Assembly (NCBI RefSeq): GCF_026340465.1
Contig: NZ_JAPEPC010000001.1
Span: 2,297,501-2,361,500 of the forward strand
Length of the DNA stretch: 64,000 nt
Origin: Streptomyces sp. NBC_01306
GTDB taxonomy: Bacteria > Actinomycetota > Actinomycetes > Streptomycetales > Streptomycetaceae
Reading direction: 5' to 3'
Part shown: positions 60,219 to 64,000 of the stretch, one piece after another
Numbering within the stretch: the first letter of the stretch is position 1
Layout: every line of letters starts with the position of its first letter
Made by a program: the position numbers and the translations under genes
The notes under the pieces: generated by a model
Told to the model about the DNA's origin: nothing
Seen by the model: the letters and a program-made list of their open reading frames with translations, nothing else
The model's database searches: none

Positions 60219-61451
60219 TTGATACCGATCAGCCGCATTCGGATCCGATGGGCCGTCCTGCTGGCCCTGCTCAGCGTCGGGGCGCTGGCACTCGCCGCCT
60301 GCTCCGCGGGGTCCGGCGGCGGCAGCGGCGGTACGAAGACCCCGGTGCCCACCAGTACGAGTACCCCCCGGGCCCGGCTCACCACCACACCCGGGGACGG
60401 CGCCAAGAACGTCGGCATCAACACCGGGGACATCCGGGCCGCCGTCGAGAACGGCACCCTGACCTCGGTCACTCTGACGGACCAGAACACCGGCCGGGCC
60501 GTGCCGGGTGCGATGGCCGGGTCCAAGGTCTCCTGGCGGCCGGACAAGGGCCTGGAGCGCGGCACGCCGTACGTGCTCACCGCGAAGGCCAAGGACCCGG
60601 GCGGCAAGACCCTGGCGAAGATCGCCCACTTCACCACCGTCTCCGAGGCCAATTCGGTGATCGCGTTCTTCACTCCGGAGGCCAGCACCAAGGTCGGTGT
60701 CGGCATGGAGGTCTCCTTCAACCTCGACAAGCCGGTGAAGAACGAGAAGGCCGTCGAATCGGCCGTCACCATCACGTCGAGCGGCGGCGAGCAGGCCGTG
60801 GGCCACTGGTTCAACCCGCAGCGGCTGGACTTCCGGCCGAAGGCGTACTGGACACCCGGGTCGGTCGTGGAAGTGCGGCTGAATCTGGCCGGCGTCGAGG
60901 TCTCCCCCGGTGTGTTCGGGGTGCAGGACAAGACGTTCACGTTCACCGTCGGGCGGTCGCAGATCTCCACGGTGGACGCGGCGAAGCAGTCGATGACCGT
61001 GGTGCGCGACGGCAGCCCGCTCAAGACCATCCCGGTCTCCAGCGGCTCCCCCGCCCACGGCACCTACAACGGCACGATGGTGATCTCGGAGAAGTACCAG
61101 CAGACCAAGATGGACAGCACGACGGTCGGGCTCGGCAGCGAGTACAACATCCCGGACGTGCCGCACGCGCAGCGCCTGACCCGTTCGGGAACCTTCATCC
61201 ACGGCAACTACTGGGCCGCGCCGAGCACGTTCGGCGCGCAGGCCACCAGCCACGGCTGCGTCGGGATGCGGGACGCGCAGGGCGGTACGGACACCTCCAC
61301 CCCGGCCGGCTGGTTCTACACCAACTCACTGATCGGTGACGTGGTCATCGTGAAGAACTCCGCGGGCGGCGGCAATGTCGCCCCGGACAACGGCATCAAC
61401 GGCTGGAACCTCTCCTGGGACAAGTGGACGGCCGGCAGCGCCCTGAAGTGA
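60219..61451 (+). CDS. L,D-transpeptidase lipoprotein
   Basis: 410 aa from TTG 60219, with GGAGG 8 nt upstream; GTG 60204 is the alternative. The lipobox LAAC ends at Cys28 (WAVLLALLSVGALALAAC), so it is anchored outside the membrane. Two Ig-like domains (about 60-250) precede the YkuD domain, which carries the motif HGNYW...SHGCVGM with catalytic Cys347. It crosslinks meso-DAP/LL-DAP stem peptides in the cell wall (3-3 links). This layout matches the Ldt proteins of actinobacteria. Confidence 0.93.
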   Translation: MIPISRIRIRWAVLLALLSVGALALAACSAGSGGGSGGTKTPVPTSTSTPRARLTTTPGDGAKNVGINTGDIRAAVENGTLTSVTLTDQNTGRAVPGAMAGSKVSWRPDKGLERGTPYVLTAKAKDPGGKTLAKIAHFTTVSEANSVIAFFTPEASTKVGVGMEVSFNLDKPVKNEKAVESAVTITSSGGEQAVGHWFNPQRLDFRPKAYWTPGSVVEVRLNLAGVEVSPGVFGVQDKTFTFTVGRSQISTVDAAKQSMTVVRDGSPLKTIPVSSGSPAHGTYNGTMVISEKYQQTKMDSTTVGLGSEYNIPDVPHAQRLTRSGTFIHGNYWAAPSTFGAQATSHGCVGMRDAQGGTDTSTPAGWFYTNSLIGDVVIVKNSAGGGNVAPDNGINGWNLSWDKWTAGSALK

Positions 61452-61486
61452 CCCGGAAACACTGGGGCTCGGCCTGCCGCACCCCC

Positions 61487-61492
61487 TAGGGT
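61487..61492 (+). promoter_or_regulatory. TAGGGT -10 just before a GTG start: probable leaderless transcript
   Basis: The hexamer TAGGGT (61487-61492) is 6 nt before GTG 61499, and no ribosome site lies at a proper distance. In Streptomyces this arrangement often gives leaderless mRNA. No clear -35 was found. Confidence 0.4.
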
Positions 61493-61498
61493 TTCCCT

Positions 61499-63130
61499 GT
61501 GGGGATGACTGAGAGCGTTGTTCGGCTGCGCGCCGGGGGGAACATACGGTCCGGACAGAGTTCCGGAGAGAACTCCGGGCTGCGGTCCGGACGGATATCC
61601 GGCCGGATATCCGGACGATGGTGGTTCGTGCCGCTGGTGGCCACCGGCTGCGTCCTTCCGCTGTACGCGGTGTGGGCGGCCGTGCTGGCCACCGGGGGCG
61701 GGGATCTGGCCGCCCAGTTCGCCTGGGCCGGTTTCGCGTCCCGGCATCCGGCGTCGGCGTACAACCTGTTCTGGTACGGCGGGACCCACACCGCCAACTA
61801 CAGCCTGCTGACGCCGTATCTGATGGCCTGGTGCGGTGCCAGGACCGTCTCCGTACTGGCCGGAGCCGGCGGGACCTGGGTGCTCTCCTGTCTCGTCGTG
61901 CGCACCGGCGTGCGGTGGCCGCTCGTGCCCGCGGTGCTCGGTGCGCTCGCGCTCTGGTGCAATGTCGCGTCCGGCCGGACCACTTTCGCGGTGGGGGTGG
62001 CGATCGGGCTGCTCGCCGTGCTGTGGCTGGAACGCCGGGTCGCGGCGCCCGTGTGCGCGGCGCTGACGACCATGGCGAGTCCGGTGGCCGGGCTGTTCCT
62101 GTTGGTCATCGCGGGCGCCCTGCTGCTCGACCGGCAGTGGCGCCGGGCCCTGCGGCTCGCGCTGCCGCCGTGCGTGGTGGTCGGCGCGACGACGCTGGTC
62201 TTCCCGTTCCAGGGTGAGCAGCCGATGGCGGCGGGGAAGCTCTGGATGCCGCTGGCCGCGTGCGCCGTGCTGGGGTTCGCCGCGCGGCCCCGGATCGTCC
62301 GGTACAGCGCGCTGGTGTACGGCGCCGGCGTCGTCCTGACGTATCTGATCCCCTCCCCCATCGGGACGAACGTGGAGCGGCTCGTCGGTCTGGTGGGTCC
62401 GGTCGTGCTGCTGGTCGCGGTCCTCTCCGAGCACGCCCGGATGCGGTGCGCGCTGCTCGCCGCCGCGCTCTGCCTGAACTGCTACTGGCTGGCCGACAAG
62501 ACCGCTGACGATCTGCGAGTCTCCACCACCGTGCCCGCTTGGGCCTCCGACACGAAGGGCGTTGTGACCGCGCTGGACGGGCTGCGCGCCGACCGCACCC
62601 GGGTCGAGGTGGTGCCCGCCCGCAACCACCGCGAGGCCACCCTGCTCGCCCCGCATGTGAACATGGCCCGCGGCTGGAACCGCCAGCTCGACGTGGAGCG
62701 CGGGCGGCTCTTCTACGACGGGTCGCTGACGCCCGTCACGTACCGGGCGTGGCTGGACCGGTTCGCCGTCGGGTACGTCGTGCTGCACGACGGCCGCCCC
62801 GACGGCCCGGCGGAGGGCGAGGCCGCGCTCGTACGGTCGCGGCCGCGCTGGCTCCAGCCGGTCTGGCACGACGCGCACTGGCGGATCTACCGGGTACGCG
62901 GTGCGACGCCGCTGGTGGAAGCACCCGCGAGCGTCGTGAGCGGCGGCGACGCACGGCTGGTGGTGCATGTGCCGCGGCCGGGGACGGTGACGGTACGGAT
63001 CGCGTACTCGCCCTGGCTGCGGTCGAGCGGCGGCGGGTCGGTGCACCGGAGCGGGAAGTGGACCGGGCTGACGGTGCGGCACCCGGGCGACTACCGGCTC
63101 GGCTCCGGATACCGCGCGCTGGTGGACTGA
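61499..63130 (+). CDS. Large polytopic membrane protein, possibly a GT-C-like glycosyltransferase
   Basis: 543 aa, GTG 61499; ATG 61505 is a possible alternative. About eleven helices fill residues 40-345 (RWWFVPLVATGCVLPLYAV; LFWYGGTHTANYSLLTPYLM; ALCLNCYW), with a basic N-tail. The last 190 residues are outside and beta-rich, with VVPARNHREATLLAPHVNMA, MARGWNRQLDVERGRLFYD and LQPVWHDAHWRIYRV. The build is like membrane glycosyltransferases and arabinofuranosyl-type enzymes, but no catalytic motif is clear. Conserved in Streptomyces as far as I recall. Confidence 0.75.
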   Translation: MGMTESVVRLRAGGNIRSGQSSGENSGLRSGRISGRISGRWWFVPLVATGCVLPLYAVWAAVLATGGGDLAAQFAWAGFASRHPASAYNLFWYGGTHTANYSLLTPYLMAWCGARTVSVLAGAGGTWVLSCLVVRTGVRWPLVPAVLGALALWCNVASGRTTFAVGVAIGLLAVLWLERRVAAPVCAALTTMASPVAGLFLLVIAGALLLDRQWRRALRLALPPCVVVGATTLVFPFQGEQPMAAGKLWMPLAACAVLGFAARPRIVRYSALVYGAGVVLTYLIPSPIGTNVERLVGLVGPVVLLVAVLSEHARMRCALLAAALCLNCYWLADKTADDLRVSTTVPAWASDTKGVVTALDGLRADRTRVEVVPARNHREATLLAPHVNMARGWNRQLDVERGRLFYDGSLTPVTYRAWLDRFAVGYVVLHDGRPDGPAEGEAALVRSRPRWLQPVWHDAHWRIYRVRGATPLVEAPASVVSGGDARLVVHVPRPGTVTVRIAYSPWLRSSGGGSVHRSGKWTGLTVRHPGDYRLGSGYRALVD

Positions 63131-63158
63131 GCGGGCCCGCCAGGGACAGAACAGGGCT

Positions 63159-63506
63159 CTACTTCTCCGCCGCCGCCCGGTAGCCGGCCGCTGTCGCTGC
63201 CGCGTCGTATCCGGGTGCCACACCCTCCACGAGTACGACGTCGCCCGGGATGTGGTCGGCGCGCAGCGGTATCAGCTCCCGGTAGGCCGGGGAGTCGTAC
63301 CAGGCACGGGCCTCCACGATCCCGGGGAAGCCGATCATCACCAGTGCTCCCGGCCACTGGCCCTCGCGGACCTCCACCTGGGCGTCGTGGACGAGGAAGC
63401 GCCCGCCGAACGGGTCGAGGGTCGACTGGATCTTCTCGATGTAGACGAAGACATCCTCGACGAGCTGGTCGGTGGGGCGCAGATGGGCGACGGCGTACGC
63501 GGTCAT
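63159..63506 (-). CDS. DUF1330 family protein
   Basis: 115 aa, ATG 63506. A small ferredoxin-like-fold protein with the family pattern AYAVAHLRPTDQ, GGRFLVHDAQVEV, ALVMIGFPGIVEARAWYDSP and YRELIPLRAD. DUF1330 is a dimeric alpha/beta-barrel family of unknown, possibly stress-related function. Monocistronic between the membrane gene (convergent, 28 nt) and the alcohol dehydrogenase gene. Confidence 0.9.
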   Translation of the reverse strand: MTAYAVAHLRPTDQLVEDVFVYIEKIQSTLDPFGGRFLVHDAQVEVREGQWPGALVMIGFPGIVEARAWYDSPAYRELIPLRADHIPGDVVLVEGVAPGYDAAATAAGYRAAAEK

Positions 63507-63647
63507 GGGGGCTCCTCGGCAGGATCAGGCGCGGGTGGCGGATCGCGGTGGGCGATGCGCTCTGTGCCCGATCCTGCCGGGGTGGCGGCCAGGCGTCGAT
63601 TACCCCGGAGGTAGTGGCCGGAGTGAGGGGGGAAGCCCGACGACGCC

Positions 63648-64000
63648 TCAGATGGTCGCGGTGTCGATCACGAAGCGGTAGCGCACATCGCTGCTGATCA
63701 CACGCTCGTACGCCTCGTTGATCCGGTCGGCGCCGATCACCTCGATCTCCGCGCCGAAGCCGTGCTCGGCGCAGAAGTCCAGCATCTCCTGGGTCTCGCG
63801 GATACCGCCGATGCCGGAGCCCGCGAGGGTCTTGCGGCCGCCGATGACCGAGAACAGGTTGAGCGAGACGGGCTCCTCGGGGGCGCCGACGTTGACCATG
63901 GCGCCGTCCGTCTTGAGCAGGCTCAGATACGAGTCGAGCGGGAGCGGCGCGGAGACCGTGGAGACGATCAGGTCCAGGGTGCCCCGGAGCTCGTCGAAGG
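63648..64000 (-). CDS. Zinc-type alcohol dehydrogenase, C-terminal part
   Basis: Only the last 117 codons are in the window; the start lies beyond the edge. The visible part has FDELRGTLDLIVSTVSAPLP, LLKTDGAMVNVGAPEEPVSL, SGIGGIRETQEMLDFCAEHG and the end YERVISSDVRYRFVIDTATI, typical of NADP-dependent cinnamyl-alcohol-dehydrogenase-like (YahK/AdhC) enzymes. The nucleotide site and zinc ligands are outside the window. Confidence 0.88.
   Translation of the reverse strand, partial: FDELRGTLDLIVSTVSAPLPLDSYLSLLKTDGAMVNVGAPEEPVSLNLFSVIGGRKTLAGSGIGGIRETQEMLDFCAEHGFGAEIEVIGADRINEAYERVISSDVRYRFVIDTATI

Overview
The window is high-GC actinomycete DNA and almost certainly a Streptomyces chromosome. 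The signs are mycothiol S-conjugate amidase (mca), GTP-type PEP carboxykinase, many GTG and TTG starts, LysR, TetR, IclR, MarR and MerR regulators beside the genes they probably control, and long GC-rich stem-loops without U-tracts between genes. No rRNA, tRNA, transposase, integrase, phage gene or CRISPR array was seen.

Layout. 0-2.3 kb: the remains of a sugar or acid catabolic locus, with an enolase-superfamily gene cut by the window edge, a deletion scar joining two transport genes, a degenerate stub and an intact sugar-phosphate isomerase-like gene. 2.3-3.7 kb: aminopeptidase P. 3.9-11.5 kb: a peptide-export locus, with a TrmB/LuxR-type regulator, a 75-aa double-glycine precursor, a short HlyD-like adaptor, a C39 peptidase-ABC exporter and a second 951-aa ABC protein of the NHLM type. 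There is no modification enzyme, and the predicted core carries a glycine-every-fourth-residue ladder. This is the best candidate for an undescribed system. 11.6-12.9 kb: an RHH/PIN toxin-antitoxin pair and a cytidine-deaminase-like gene. 13.0-20.0 kb: a D-amino-acid and sugar-acid module (GntP permease, RidA, IclR, PfkB kinase; divergently a DSD1-type D-amino-acid lyase and an N-acyl-D-amino-acid deacylase) with a palindromic operator in the divergent gap. 20.2-27.0 kb: housekeeping genes (alanine-type aminotransferase, PEPCK, hemolysin III, DUF255 thioredoxin protein).

27.1-41.6 kb looks accessory. It holds a frameshifted TMEM175-like channel gene, a GAF-only regulator, a TetR/APC permease/nitrilase unit, a five-gene block (class III aminotransferase, cupin, MFS, amidase, arylsulfatase) and two LysR genes whose 3' ends overlap. 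From 41.9 kb the content is again core-like: a membrane STAND-TPR ATPase, mca, DUF4307, greA, a DrrAB-type ABC pair, a secreted phosphatase, threonine ammonia-lyase, MarR, a sigma-like/membrane pair, metB, msrA, an MBL hydrolase with a divergent MerR, a second sliding clamp, an L,D-transpeptidase lipoprotein, a large membrane protein, DUF1330 and the end of a zinc alcohol dehydrogenase.

Functional links that follow from gene order: the exporter should process and secrete the precursor; the deacylase should release free D-amino acids, the DSD1 enzyme deaminate them, and RidA hydrolyse the reactive enamine; the permease and nitrilase should import and hydrolyse one amide or nitrile; and the aminotransferase-to-arylsulfatase block should import and dismantle one sulfated or amidated compound. 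These roles are inferred from families and context. All coordinates, motifs and repeats were read by eye.
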